64,000 nucleotides of DNA. It comes from Gymnopus androsaceus JB14 (taxonomy: Eukaryota > Basidiomycota > Agaricomycetes > Agaricales > Omphalotaceae). The stretch spans positions 69,589 through 133,588 of the forward strand of contig ML769433.1 of the NCBI GenBank assembly GCA_009733575.1, in the 5' to 3' direction. Position 1 is the first letter of the stretch. The number at the start of each line of letters is the position of its first letter. A model generated the notes under the pieces. The model did not search any database and had not been told where the DNA came from. It saw only the letters and a program-made list of their open reading frames with translations. Positions 43,744 through 56,295 of the stretch are shown in pieces. Made by a program: the position numbers and the translations under genes.

Positions 43744-46700
43744 CTATAGTTTAGCAGAAACTGTAGCTGACAGAGCTTGGCACTCTATTAAGCTTACAGA
43801 CTGATTCCTGTCTTCGTCTCTTAGAAGACGGCGCAGGATCTTGCCACTGGCATTGCGAGGAATGATGTCAATAAAGGCAATACCTCCTGAGAGCCATTTG
43901 TGCTTGGACTTTGCGTCGGCGACGTGCTGTCAAAAAGTTTCGTTAACACAAGAATGAGCAAAGTATCGTATCGGCACGATTGAGATATGGTTTTTTTTTT
44001 TTCGCATACCTTGTAGATGCTTGATCGAAACTCAGTTGCATACTTTGGATCGTGCCGAGCAAGTGAGGCTGCCGCCGGTTGCAGAACGACAAAGGCTTTC
44101 GGTAGTTCTCCAGCATATTCGTCTGGAGTGCCTATAACGGCGGCATCTGCGACATTGGGATGCATCAGAAGATGTCCTTCAAGCTCTGCCGGGGCGACTT
44201 GGAGGCCCTTGACCTGAGGGGGATTTGATCATTGAGTTTACAACAAAAGCCAGTCAGTCAGCGATTCGGAGATCACCTTGATGAGTTCCTGCAGGATGGC
44301 TTAAAGTTAGCTCGGGGGGAAAATCCTCGACGTCAGAGAACTTGTCTGACCTTGATTCGCTCTACGATGAAGATGTCACCGTTGCTTTCGAAGAAGACTT
44401 GATCTCCTGTTCTGAGCCACCTGTTTTGAGCTTGGATAAGTCGTCCAATTCTTTTCTTTTTTTTTCAAAGAATATGACGAACCCGTCAACAAATGTTTGC
44501 TTTGTACTAAAAACCAGACGACGTGAGCAATCATTAAACTTGGTGTAGGTTAACGTACGCTTTCTCGTCACCGTAGTATCCGAGAGCGATTTGACCTCCT
44601 TGGACATAAAGCTCTCCGATTTCCCCGACCTGGGCGATCGTCCCATCCTCCTTAACCACTTTCGTAAGTGTACCGGGAAGAACCTGTCCGCCACTACCAA
44701 GTGTCCCAACATTTTGAGATAAGGGGAACTGAAGGATATTTTCAAGTGAATAAATTGTAAAATTTATATGATCGTGGAGTCACTCACCATGCTAACCTGA
44801 TCGTGAAGGATATTTCGAGTGAATAAATTGTAATTTGTAGCTGGAATTACTCACTGTTCCACAGGTTTCAGTCATTCCTAGGAATTACATTGATTAGGAC
44901 ACTCCGAGGAGCTCGAAAGCCTAGAGGGGACCAGCTTACCATATCCTTGACCCAAATGAACAACGTTCGGCAATGCTCTTAAAAGTCCGCTGGTAAGGGA
45001 TGCGCTTAGAGGAGCCGCTGCCACAATGCAGTCTGCAAGACCGTCGGTTAACGGCTAGGAGGAGTCATGTAATTGACTTACACCGCACGCTGGACAGCGA
45101 GTAATTCTTCACTGCCGGATGCTACAAGACGTCAGAGTTGTCCAACTTCAACTATCATCTAGGTGAAGCACAAACTTTGCAGAGTAATACCGCTTGAGGC
45201 GGAACAATCCTGTAAAGGTCGATAATCAGTACATATACGCACAACGGGAAAAGAGCGGTACGTTAAATGTGTCATGCGATATCGCTCAATACTTTTCAAG
45301 AAATTTTCAAAATGGAACCTCGGAGCGAGCACTAGTGACATCTAACAGACAATGAAGTTCTTCAGTGCTAGCTGAGAGCAGTAAGGAAATGGCTCAATTT
45401 ACCCCTGCGTATAACATGAAGTGTAGCTGAGGGACTTTAGAGTTAGTTCCATACAGTGAAAATCAGACGCTCACGTTATAAACGAGGCCGTAGATATCTA
45501 TGACATCTTAGTTGCTATACTTCAACCATGGAATGCAGAGAGCTTACGATAAAGTGGTAAAACTAGTGAATAGAGTTATATCAGTGGGAAGCAACGAGTT
45601 CGATTTCAGAAGAGAGCTCACATCCACAGCAGATATCCCCAGGCCGGAAGCGCCTGTCTTCCCATCTTGTGTAGTCTTCTCCGATCCGATTGAATGTCGC
45701 AGCCTGAATAATGATACTAATCACATTAAAGTGAGAAATAGCTACTGCCTGAACATAAGGATATCAATCAATGTGAGGTTTCCTTTAATGTGAGTTAGGC
45801 ACCTTTTGGACACCAGTTGTGCCCGATGAAGGAGCAAGAAACGCAATTCGCGTTTTTGCTTCACCATTCTTGAATGGCTTCTCAACCACAGGAGGTAACA
45901 GCGTCCCTTGCTGAATCAAGTCATCGAACGACTGGTATGATGACAACAACTGTAAGGAGGTCCTGGCTACAGATGTCGACCCACCAAGAAGGACGATTCT
46001 GCTTAAAGGGAGAAGGACCCTGGATGCTGCTTGAATGGCGACAGAAAGACAATCCGTATGCACAAATAGTAGAGTTGGCCGGGCAATGGTCAAATGGTGC
46101 ACTAGCGGACGATCAGTACTTGAGGTATTCCATGTTTATTTTTAGCAAATACCTAATTCTCCAACCGAAAGACTTGGACTTAGAGTTCTGCGGAATCCAT
46201 GAGTAATACACCACAGACTTGAAGGGCTAAACTAACGCCACTATACCGCCCAATCGGTGCGTAGCCCATACACATGGGGGGAAATCTAGACAACGTCAAT
46301 GAGACTTAGGAAGAGAAGTTATGACAAGGTAAAACGCACTAATATGATTGAAACTCATGATTGCGACTAGTGGAAATCCTTCGGGGTGAATATCTCCGAT
46401 TGAAGCGGGTTAAGTAGAGGAGCCTCACCGATGTCGTCCTCATCTGGGCAACTGATCAGTCCAACCCGATTAAAAAAACAATGATATATCTTTCAGACGT
46501 ACTGAAAGTCCAATTAGCACTGACTGCGGAGGCCAGGTGTTGTGTTCGTGCTCGCAGCTTCAAGATTGGCAAGTAAGTCTATGAAAATCGTTTCACACCG
46601 TGAACGCACCTCTTCCATAGAAACATATTCTCCAGTGTCATCATCTATGAGGCACGGCGTGTCTACGAGTCTTTCAGGTCGTGAACCATGACGAAAATCA

Positions 46701-46777
46701 TCCAGAAGAAACTGGGGCACAGACAGATTCGATGGAACGTCCTGAAGGGGAGGAACAATAGCTTGACTGCAAGTCAT
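43744..46777 (-). CDS. Acyl-CoA ligase (4-coumarate-CoA ligase-like AMP-binding enzyme) with peroxisomal C-terminus
   Basis: The start at 46777 gives [20 protein letters not shown]. Adenylate-forming motifs appear in order: the phosphate loop SSGTTGVQK (about 45815; Gln where Pro is usual), GYG then [36 protein letters not shown], the hinge [30 protein letters not shown] and the catalytic-lysine motif NASGKILRR. The C-terminus is SAKL, whose last three residues (AKL) fit a type 1 peroxisomal signal. It would activate a carboxylic acid, probably an aromatic or medium/long-chain acid, to its CoA thioester via an acyl-AMP. A 12-nt exon (44277-44288) encodes ELIK. The OLE1 desaturase follows upstream on the same strand. 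Confidence 0.85.
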
Positions 46778-47484
46778 GGTTGGAAAAAAGAGATCAAGAA
46801 AGAGACAATGGGAAAAAACCAACTGTTCAGCCACTGAGCTTTATGGATCTTCTAAGCGAATGATTCGGATGATGAGAAAAGCTAGGGTTGGTGCTAACCA
46901 TCAATTGATAAGCTTCATGAATCATAAGTAGAAAAGTAGGACAGATTCCCTCCTAAATCTGTCGGAAGTCTATCATGTAAAGGGATCTCCGAGGGACCTA
47001 GATGCACAGCTGAGCAGTATGAAGCTAAAGTCCAGTCAAGCACCCACCTAAGATTGTACATATATTCCAACTGGAGTTGAGCAATAAATAACGACATTGA
47101 AACACTAAATGGAGGTTACATGACAGAAACACCAAGTGCACGACCTATGATCTGACACTTAGCGCGATATTTATTCGATATTTATTCGTATCTGCGGTCG
47201 CCGGACAGTGAGAAAAGCGTAGTGTAGAAACGAGGAATACGAGCGGGGTTTACTTACGCACCTTCGATGAATAAACCAGGAGTAGACCAGGAGTAGACAG
47301 GCGATGTCGGACATAAGTATCGGTTTCCCCGGGTTTCCCTATGAAAACACACGCACGATGTAGGAAGGAAGAAAGCAATGATTTGATATGAATACAGCGC
47401 CCTAACTACAAAACAGGATACAGCTCCTGAATTTAGCCTGAGCCAAGAGCTTTACGAAGGTGAGCGTCTAATGTCTAGTCAAAA
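46778..47484. promoter_or_regulatory. Intergenic region between OLE1 and the acyl-CoA ligase
   Basis: Holds the 3' flank of OLE1 and the promoter of the ligase, both transcribed leftward. No gene or obvious repeat. Confidence 0.4.
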
Positions 47485-49225
47485 TCATCGTCTTTCGGCG
47501 ATGTATAGGCGTTGTGAAGGAGGAATAGCATGCTCCGCGGGCATTTCTACACCGCCCGCAAGTATACCAACTCGCATCATCGCTAGCAACTGTTGGCCCT
47601 TAGTTAGTGGCGGCGAAAGGCAGGAATTAGATAGAAAGACTGTACGTTATGAGCAGCGTTCGAATGGGAATAAAATCCTCCAAAGAATGAAGTAGTCATA
47701 TCGTGACCTGAATTTTTTGTCAGGAGGCTGGGACCGCCTGGATGTCGTTCTATAAAGGACGAAACATCATGAATGAAGCCGGAAACTAGGAGCAATGTGC
47801 GCGATTTGGACTCTTCCTGAACTATATTTGTGCCTATTTAGGTATACTGGACCGTTGAGATGGTGTGTCATCCTCACATGTTTCCCAACTGACAACAGGA
47901 AGCTCCTCCACTGGAGAAGGCCATGAAACCGAATCTTGTGTCTTCTTTAAACTTTTTAATTGCATGGTAAGAGCGCTCTTCACAATTTCATTATTCGGGA
48001 ACATTCGAAGATTATTTGCAAGGCCAAGTCGGTTACATATAGCAATGAACCACTTGGCAGGATCAGTTGTACCGAACCCACAAAAAACGATCATAGACTA
48101 ACCTTGGTGGGGTCATACTGATACCACATGTACGCGTTTCGGTAATCCATTGGGAACTGGAAGGTGTGTTAGTTGTTGTGGAATACATTAAAGATATCGA
48201 CACGGACTTGGTGGTGGAAATTATGATATCCTTCACCCATTGTAAGTAAAGCTGATACGAAATGATCGCGAGGGCTCAGTTTATCATCGTAGGGTGTTGA
48301 TCCAAGATGATGGGCAATTGAGTTGATGCAAAATGTGCTCTATTCAGATATCGCTCAGCAAAACAATTTTACGACAGCATATTAAGGAACTAACATGATG
48401 AGCCACAGTAAGCCGAAGGGTAGCAGCGAAGCAGAAACCACCCCACCAATCACCCCACAGAAGCCCCGGGATGACCGAGGGGAGTCCGAGCCCAAATAAC
48501 ATAGCTAGGACGAAATACTGATGATGCTGAAATTGTATTAGTGAATCCTTCCGAAGGTCTGAGATATCCGCAGTTCCGGTGTGCAGCTCTGTTTTGAAGA
48601 GCATCCATCCTATGTGAGCCCAAAATAGGCCATAATGAGCATTATATGGATCTTTTGAAGTGTCCGTGTAGCGATGGTGAGACCGATGTGCTCGAGCCCA
48701 CCAGTAACAAGAACCTTGAACCGCACTGGTGCCACCAAAAATCAGGAACCATTGGAGAGGCAGGGAAGCGGTATATGCCCTATGTGACCAGAGTCGATGA
48801 TATCCTTCATTGTTCACTTAGTATGTTACAGAGACCGAAGTCGAATCCATACCGGCGGTAATGCCTAACGGAAAGGAAAGGTCAGAACGAGAAACGGAAA
48901 TAGAGCGGAGGCTCTTACCCAACATGGTAAATACATAATACAAAACTGAGAACCCCACTGTCGGACTGCGAAGAGGGACCAAGTACAAGCCAGCGAGAGC
49001 AATAGACGGTGTAAGCGTAAGAACTGCGATGTTGAACCACCGAATGCCTGTAATGGTAGGGAGGTCCTTGGTGTAGGTCGAAATGGAGAGTGAGATCATG
49101 ACGGGGATAATTGAAGTCTTGGAAATTGTGGACCGGTAAATAAGGCTTGTTTGCTCAAATCTGCAGGAAGATTCCCTTTGGAAGCTTGGTGATTTGCATC
49201 GAATGACTGTATGATATTTAGTCAA
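47485..49225 (-). CDS. ole1: Acyl-CoA delta-9 desaturase with C-terminal cytochrome b5 domain (OLE1 type)
   Basis: All three histidine boxes are present: [18 protein letters not shown] and HNFHHQFP, with hydrophobic spans such as [18 protein letters not shown]. The C-terminal cytochrome b5 part has [16 protein letters not shown] (heme-ligand motif) and a second histidine in HSNAAHN. The last exon ends YIAERR with TGA 47485-47487. The enzyme introduces a double bond at C9 of palmitoyl- and stearoyl-CoA in the ER, taking electrons through its own b5 domain. Clear joins: ...FTMLG to ITAG (donor GTAAGA at about 48920), ITAG to YHRLW, and VVSWET to [11 protein letters not shown]. Start is uncertain: the ATG at 49099 (MISLSISTY) looks better than the one at 49225. 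Confidence 0.9.
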
Positions 49226-50118
49226 AAACGAGCGTGGTTGCGGCTAAACTTGTGTTGATTCCGACTGAGATCGCTGCATCCCAAGTTTTTTTACTATTAA
49301 AATTTAAAGCGCGCCATCATTAAATCGTGTATTGAAACATCCGGCTTCCGACCGACTAAAAGAACCGTACCTTTTAAATTTAGAGCAATCTAGGTGCTAT
49401 GTAACCAATCTCAAAACCAGAACCCATTCATGAGCGTCGAGTATGCTGGAGAAAGCAACATTCCATCAGAAAGAACAAACTATGAACAGGTAACGGCACA
49501 CGAAAGACCAGTGCTTGATTGGCACGTTCAACGCCTCATCTGGCTGATCCCAGACAATCTGGATGTCTGAAAATCTACATCACTCTGGAGTTTGTTGTCT
49601 TCCGTGAAATGGATAGGGATGAGTCATGATGAAATAAACCAATAGCGGAGACTATCATTGACTGGAAAACGGGATTTCTAACACGCATGATTGCAGTGAA
49701 GCTCTGGCAGAGTAGGGTCGAGCCTGTGAGAGTTGTGAGAGAAGCTGAGAAAGTAATTGAGCGCTCAATTGACGCCCAAGACGTTCTCTTTTTCCTTTTT
49801 TTGTATGTATTGAAGGCCAACGTCGGCGGTAGAAACTTCTGATCAGTATGGAGTCACAATCAGTCTGAGAGTGAGCTCATCATTCATGGTTTGTACTACT
49901 CACTCCTTCAATTCCCTTCCGACAAAGCGCTGTCATACGACCTCATACAACTCATACAACTCATACGCCTCATGGATAACGCGGCTTTCCGTCTCTTCTT
50001 CTTCTTCCTTCTCTCTGTCACGGGGCACGCACCACTGGTGACCGCTGCAACCTTCTTGCACCTAAAATACCCGATGACTTCGAAGAATGCACCGTTTCTC
50101 TCTCTTTTCCCTTAAACC
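49226..50118. other. Intergenic stretch, no gene seen
   Basis: Divergent upstream regions of OLE1 and the SMP-30-like gene. 49891-50115 (+) is an open frame that overlaps the presumed promoter and is not supported. CTCATACAA is repeated tandemly near 49940-49968. Confidence 0.45.
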
Positions 50119-51992
50119 ATGAAGATGAATCTCTTCATCGTTATCTCAGCTACGGCTGCCGCCATTTTCAGAGGTGTTGCTGGTACTCAGTTGCCTTCTC
50201 AAGCAGTCGTGGGTTTGAGATTTAAATCTCCTTGGTATTAAATCTGAATCTTTTGCATTGCAGTTCATTGATCCCCGCTCGTTCGCCGTGATGGGTCCAA
50301 ATGCAGACTTCCGCAACGATTCCTTTACTCAGCTCTTCAATCCAACCTCGACTACGCCACCTTTTTTCCAGGTATTCGATGAAAGATTCTTGACCATCCT
50401 TGGAGAATCTCCGTCGATCCGTGAAATAGCGTCAAACGCCACATTCGCCTTCGCTCATGAAGGTAGGAATGATATATGAATATCATTCGATTGTTCTAAA
50501 CGCAGATAATCATATAGCTCCTATCTATGTTAACGAAACGGGCGAGGTTCTTTGCCGGTGGAAACAGTTTTGAATATACATTAACGATCGTGTTCTAGGT
50601 TTTCTTCTCTTCCAATGATGGAGGTCAGTGACAACATCAATCCCGTGAAGTAACAAGCGCAATGACAATTTCAGGTCCCTTGGGTTTTAGCAATCTCTTT
50701 GAAAATAATGTGGTTAGCAAAATTAGTATGAAAGATGTCGAAACGGCTTTAGCCGCAAATGCCAGTGGGCCAGTGAACGTTCCTGTAATTCAAGTAGGTT
50801 CGCAGAGATGTAATCTCGCTCAATCTGCTTACTTCCATCTAGTTGAACCTCTCAGATAACGTGCAGGTCTGACGTTCCTCAGATTTAAATCTTCGTTAAC
50901 ATCTAATGCGCTTCAGATGACAAACGGCGGAACAGGTCCCTACAATTCCTCTCTAGTCCTTGTAACGTCGGGACGGGGCTCCTTGCCACCTTCAATCGTC
51001 CTTGTGAATCCACTACCTCCATACAATTCTACCGTTCTGTTGGACAATTTCTATGGTCGACAATTCAACTCTTTGAATGACATCAAGATCCATCCAACAA
51101 ACGGAAAATTCTTCTTCACAGATGTCGAGTTTGTGCCTCTTCTATGTACTTTCAAGAAAGAGACCTCATGCTACTACTAATTTAGTTATGGGTTTCTCAA
51201 CCACTTCCGTCCGGCACCTCTCATGCCTTTCCAAGTCTACCAATTCGACCCAGAAACCAGCGTTGTACAAGTTGTTGCTGATGGGTTCAATAAACCCAAT
51301 GGACTGGCATTCTCACCGGACGGAAACATATCTTATGTGTGAGCGCAATGTATTCATGAATAATCGGCAGGAATGACATATCCTATTCCCAGGTGTGATA
51401 CGGGCGCGTCTGGCGGGTTTCTTGGAGACAATGGGACCCTACCGGCCACCATGTACGTATATATCAATCTTATCTCCCGTTTGGCTTGGCTTGATTAACG
51501 GGCTCTTGAAGTTATGCATTCGATGTGGATCCAGTGTCTCATGCTTTCAAAAATCGACGAGTGTTTGCATATGTGGACGCGGGGGTCCCTGATGGAATCC
51601 AAGTGGACAGTGATGGTAGCATCTCTCTACACATCGTTTAACGATTCTGTGTACTGAAATAAATCCTTAGGAAACATCTACAGCGGTTGTGCAGATGGGA
51701 CCCAGGTAATGCGTTTCGTCATGTGAAACTAAACAAAAATAATTGACATGCCGAAGGTTTGGTCCCCTGAAGGAACCTTGCTTGGGAAGTTTGTAGTGGA
51801 GTCGAGCTCTCCGTCCAACCTAGGTATGCCGCCCACATGTACAGTGCATGATCATGGTATACTTACAGTCAAATAGGCACGGCAGAAATGATATTCACGA
51901 GTTCTCCCAATGGGCTGGTAATCTTGGCTGAAACTAAGATGTACTTTGCGTCCATCGCGGCTAAAGGCGTTCCTCTTACCGGTCCGACATAA
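50119..51992 (+). CDS. Secreted SMP-30 / gluconolactonase-like (lactonohydrolase) protein
   Basis: The start at 50119 gives a signal peptide (MKMNLFIVISATAAAIFRGV). Exon 1 ends at 50208 and exon 2 begins at 50264. Several more short exons lead to TAA at 51990-51992 (about 390 residues). Motifs of the six-bladed propeller family: GEVLFFSSNDGG, NSLNDIKIHPTNGKFFFTDV, GFNKPNGLAFSPDG, CDTGASGG, and DGIQVDSDGNIYSGC followed by WSPEGTLLGK. The Asn/Asp residues in NDIKIHP, PNGLAF and DGIQVD are in the positions that bind the catalytic metal (usually calcium) in this family. It would hydrolyse a lactone outside the cell or in the secretory route. The substrate is unknown. Confidence 0.8.
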
Positions 51993-52145
51993 CCACTCCC
52001 TTCCTTGTAGTTTGCTACTTCTTCCGAAATCTACGAATTGTATGACTTCCGCCGACCTCCTTCATGTCCATCTATCTACACCAACAATCTAGATATCATC
52101 TTGTCCAAGTTCTTACACATCCCGTGAATATACGGTGATTGCCTC

Positions 52146-52230
52146 GGCGGAGGTGTGCTCAATTAGCTATCTACATTTCTTCCGCTGGAGGTGTGCTCAA
52201 TTAGCTATCTGCATTTCTTCCGCTGGCGAT
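52146..52230 (+). repeat. Tandem duplication of a ~42-bp unit
   Basis: GAGGTGTGCTCAATTAGCTA ... TTTCTTCCGCTGG occurs twice head to tail (about 52148-52189 and 52190-52231) with one or two differences, in non-coding DNA between the SMP-30-like and RRP43 genes. Confidence 0.85.
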
Positions 52231-52526
52231 ATGCGTTTTTGAACCTCCGAATTGCCTACGTCCGCAAAGTTTAACAAGTAAACTCCGCGAATCTCATTAA
52301 AAGTTGTCACCAAGATTAGAGCCGCGTTGAATGGTGATTGTTTACTGATATACATGCACCGCAATGAAAATTGACTAGGTACACCTTGAGGATAAGAAAG
52401 CTTGGAATAGCCTGCCAACTAATGATCACATAAACTCACAAAGATTCACAACAACATCTGCCGTACATGGAGATCCTCAGCATTGCAATAGACCTGATAT
52501 TATTGGTAAAAAGTAGCCTCACTGCC

Positions 52527-53698
52527 TCAGGTTCCGTACAATTTTTTCTTCAAGACAGCGTGTCGGTTTTTGGCAAGGGAAATACATCTAGCCAACGTAT
52601 CTGTATGGTCTAACGCCTGTCCTGTTTCCACGCCAGATCCGAGCTGAGAAAGCGCTAGAACTTGCGCGTGCGCGTCAAGGATGACTGAGATAGCAGTATC
52701 AAGTAGAGGTTCTTCGAACGCGGTTGGATCGGGTAAGAGGTGCGATCTGGAAGGAAACGACTCATTAGCATGTAATGCAAGTGACAAAGGGAAGAAAAAG
52801 AGTGTTGTCTACGATAGCCGAGTACTTACCCAGCGAATACGCCAAAGGAAAACGCCATTGGAAGCATGTCCTCTTGCATTGCTAGCTTGTGGGGAGGCTT
52901 CGATAGATCCGAACCCGGACGGCTACAAATCGTACGACCGAGCTCTGGGTCAAAATCTGCATGTGGCAAAGAGACTGTAACCACGCGTCAAATTGGTCTC
53001 GTTTACCAAGGCGAGATAAACGCTCACCGTCTCGCAGGGCACAAACCATTGCCAGAAGAGCAGCATCAAACACATTCCCGTCATAGTTGATCACCGTTGC
53101 GTCGACATAAAGAACCCAGGCTGCTTTTCCTGGACATATACATAGAGACGACAGCGGTACCAAGCCATTCGCAGTGACAACTTCATTCAACCTTTCAGAG
53201 AGCACCTGAGCTTCTTCTGTCGGCGGTCCAGGTTTAAATTTTGGAGAACATAATGCGGGTAGATCAATATTGGGGACTGCGAAAGTTGTCAAGATTCTAA
53301 TATGTCAAACAAACTAACCACACACCAATGAATCCTTCTTCTGGATTATCCAGCTCTGGTTCACAAATTTCTGCCTTAACTCCGCAAACAACAGTAGTGT
53401 TTCCTAGACGAACTAGAGCAGATCCAGAAGCGGTTGATATCGAGCCTAGAAAAGACTGATTTTAGAATCCTAGGAAAAGGAGAAATGACAGAGCCCCACC
53501 GACATTGACTTCGACGTTCCTCCATCCGTTTTCATCCAGGGATTCTTGGGCAGTCGATCTTCCATCCGGCCTAACTTGTTCTTCAAGAAAACGTTCCAGG
53601 TATATTCGGGGATGTAATCTTTGGAATGTCGCTGCTTTTAAAGCTTCAGTTTCTGCAGCGGAAATCGTTGAGTTCACGGAAGAGCTTGCTGAATCCAT
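52527..53698 (-). CDS. rrp43: Exosome complex RNase PH-like subunit RRP43 (EXOSC8)
   Basis: The start at 53698 gives [20 protein letters not shown], then [20 protein letters not shown] and WRNVEVNVG. Exon joins read [20 protein letters not shown] (RNase PH fold, [13 protein letters not shown]), [11 protein letters not shown] and [20 protein letters not shown]. They continue [32 protein letters not shown], and a second half with [20 protein letters not shown]. It ends KKKLYGT with TGA 52527-52529. RRP43 is one of six inactive RNase PH-like subunits forming the exosome barrel, which handles 3'-5' RNA processing and decay in nucleus and cytoplasm. As in the family, phosphorolytic active-site residues are not obvious. 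Introns are short and GT-AG. Confidence 0.9.
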
Positions 53699-54034
53699 AT
53701 GGCTCAACTTGGAGGTTGAAAGAAAGTGAAGAGGCGCGGACGTCAGCGGTCCGATCTCAAGCGCCCATTCCTCCCGAGAATACCGCTTTTTGCACTCTAA
53801 TACAGTAGCGTACATATTCGAGGAGCAAAAAATGTGCAAGGGCAACGGGAAAAAAAACTATTTTATGTACGTGTCCATGTTGTCGAACAATTTAGCATGG
53901 AGAGCAATAATCTCGAGGCACAAAGGCCTGCCCGTCAAGCACTATAAGCTCATCTCGCTTGGCTCCGCCTCTATCCTGCAATTCAAGTAGTATAACGCAT
54001 GCCATTTTATGTCGGATGGATGCTGCAATGATCT

Positions 54035-54975
54035 ACTCAGTACTGACCCTTGACCTTGGCAGCCATCTATCGTTTTCATGTAAGCAACTTCGAACTCGGA
54101 AGCAAGAAAAAAAAGTCGAGCAACGCACCAAGTTGAGAGCAGAACCAGCCTTGAACCACTCAATCTGACCCTCGTTGAAGGAATGGGCAACTTCGAACCA
54201 TCTTCGTGCTTCAAAACCAAAAAGCATACCCTGCTTCTTCAAGTTGGTTTCGTGAATACGCCAAGCCACCGAGGAATCTGGGCTCAAGAGTAGCGTGCTC
54301 GCGAGAAGAACCTTCACCGTAGTTGTGGTCACCGATGACAACCCACTTGATGCCCTTTTCACGGTAGGCCGCAGCAACCTTAGGAACACCGTCATATTCA
54401 TCGGTAAGCTGGTTCTTGACCTTGTTTGCGATGTAGTTCTCCGCGTTGATAGCACCAATCAAGCAGTTTTCTGGGTGAAAAAAAATTTAGAGAAAAGAAT
54501 CTAGCGCAAAAGTAATCAAGTTTACTGACGAGAGATGTTCTCAAGATGTCCACGGTACTTGAGCCAAGGACCACCAGCGGAAATGTGATCAGTTGCTAAA
54601 ATACACTAAATTAGCAATCTGAAGAGACCGAAAGCTAAGTTCTGAACTCACTGCACTTGCCCGTAACCTTGATAAGGATAAAGAGGTCAAAGGGGGTCTT
54701 TCCATCCCAGGGCGCGAAAGGCTTCAACAGCTAGAGACGGTCACTCTTGGGGTCGACGGCCACGGCGACGCTGGCACGGTCTTCGGGAGGAGGCTGGAAA
54801 GTGTCTTGTCCCGGGTCATAACCGCGAGGGGGAAGTTCGTTACCGCTAGGCTGGGAAAACTTGAAGGGCTTGCCGTCAGAGCCAGCAAGATGATCGGTCA
54901 TTGGGTTAACGCGTAAGTAGCAGGGTTCGCGTCGTTACGTCCGGTGAAGTTACGGTTGTAGGAGGTGATGAATAC
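54035..54975 (-). pseudogene. Truncated aconitate hydratase pseudogene (3' part of an aconitase gene)
   Basis: The minus strand shows aconitase segments in order: TSYNRNFTGRNDANPATYA, NPMTDHLAGSDGKPFKFSQ, PKSDRL followed by an in-frame TAG and [78 protein letters not shown], and HSFNEGQIEWFKAGSALN. The last exon reads AAKVKGQY. Pieces are missing between ATYA and NPMTD, after RFLGGLA, and after QGM, with frame changes at each. Introns are retained, so this is a genomic fragment duplication, not a processed copy. The N-terminal two thirds, including the iron-sulfur ligands, are absent. It cannot make active aconitase; an intact gene is expected elsewhere. Confidence 0.88.
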
Positions 54976-55114
54976 AGACACATATGTTACGAGTTGATCT
55001 CAAATCAAATGGAGAAAAAAAAGCGTACTTGAGTTGGCTTCGCCCTTCTTAACATCCTGCCTGTGAACCACTTTTCACATTGAAGTCTCACGCTACCTCT
55101 CCAAGTATCACTCA

Positions 55115-56295
55115 TCACGACCTCCAATCTCCACCCCAAAAAAATCCATATTTGAATTCGACTCGTTGCACCTTTGTAAAGTACTTTACATCCTCCGGAA
55201 TTGACTGGCCCCACTTTGCTGCTCGATCGAAATCGATGACTCGCCAGGCGTGGATTCTGCTATGACGAGGACAGATTTGAGACCGGGGACCAAACGAGGA
55301 CGACGGGGAAGGGGAGGAGCAAAAGGAAGGGGAAGAAGAAGAAGAAGAGACTGGGCGCAAAAAGTTGTTGAATTTAACATCACTATGCAGGACACCCGCA
55401 GAACTCAAGTCGAGAATGTCCACAATTTCCGTTCTACAAAAAGTCAGTCATATATATCAGACATTGCATAGATCGATTCACTCAGACTCCTTCGATAATG
55501 TATTTATACCGGGTTAGGAAAATGTTCACCCAATCGCTCGGTGATGAGAACACCAACAATTGGAGAACGGTCTGTCCTCGCGATCCACCGATCCAGAGTC
55601 CAGGGGCATTTATCCCTACACGTTCGTTGGTCATCGGCAAAAGTGTCTGAATGCGCCTGGTCGTCGTAAAACCGGTCGTACACAAGCTCATCGTCATCCT
55701 TGTGTGGCAAGCGCTCTACCTCTGACCACGCCTTGATATGAAGAGTACTGGATAGCGATGTGGTGAAAAATCCAAAACAAATTGGCGTGATTATGCCCTG
55801 ACATCCATCTGTTTTTGCTATCTGCTCGTAAAACCGAGCTTCTCGAGCTAGACTACGGATGAATTCCGCCTTGGCTAGTTTGACGCAGAATTCATCTGGG
55901 AATGGGCACGGGAGTGAGCTCAGTGAAAGAATCTTGCCTCCTGGGCCCTGGCGAAGACAAATAAGACGCGCGGCGTAAGTGATAGATATGCGACCTTCGC
56001 CCAGCCGCTCAAGCAGCTCAAAATCGGCATGAGCTTTTCCGACAGAGAGAGGAAGAGAGTCCCATTTAGAGTCGGTTTCCGTTGGACATTCTTCTGTGCA
56101 CCATATATAGCGTTTTGCGGGGAATGATTGGTTTCGAACGAGAGTGAGAGGTTCGGAGCAAGAGTCGCGACCTGAGCTGGAGCTTGCAAGCCCACGGAGT
56201 GTTACGGAGGAGAAGAACGAAAGCACCTGGGAAATACATTTTATAATCAGCATACAAGCAACAGAGAAAGCTCTTACATCGAGAGGGTGTTCCAT
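55115..56295 (-). pseudogene. Kinase-like protein gene, copy 1, frameshifted by a 4-nt deletion
   Basis: Paralogue of 56950-58125 with the same structure: an 18-nt first exon (56295-56278, MEHPLD), a long second exon from 56227 and a third exon ending at 55115. Exon 2 contains DFELLERLGEGRISITYAAR and ITERLGEHFP. At 55515 the sequence reads CCTAACCCGG where copy 2 has CCTAGCGGTTCTGG. The four missing nucleotides bring in a TAA at 55504. The intended third exon (about 55440-55115) keeps VLHSDVKFNNFL and VIDFDRA. Without frame repair by alternative splicing, the protein ends before the catalytic loop. The catalytic loop also has HSD where copy 2 has HGD. Confidence 0.7.

Noticed and set aside
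43744..49225. Secondary-metabolite biosynthetic cluster around the acyl-CoA ligase
   Set aside because: No polyketide synthase, NRPS, terpene cyclase or P450 is nearby. The neighbours are ordinary lipid and membrane genes.
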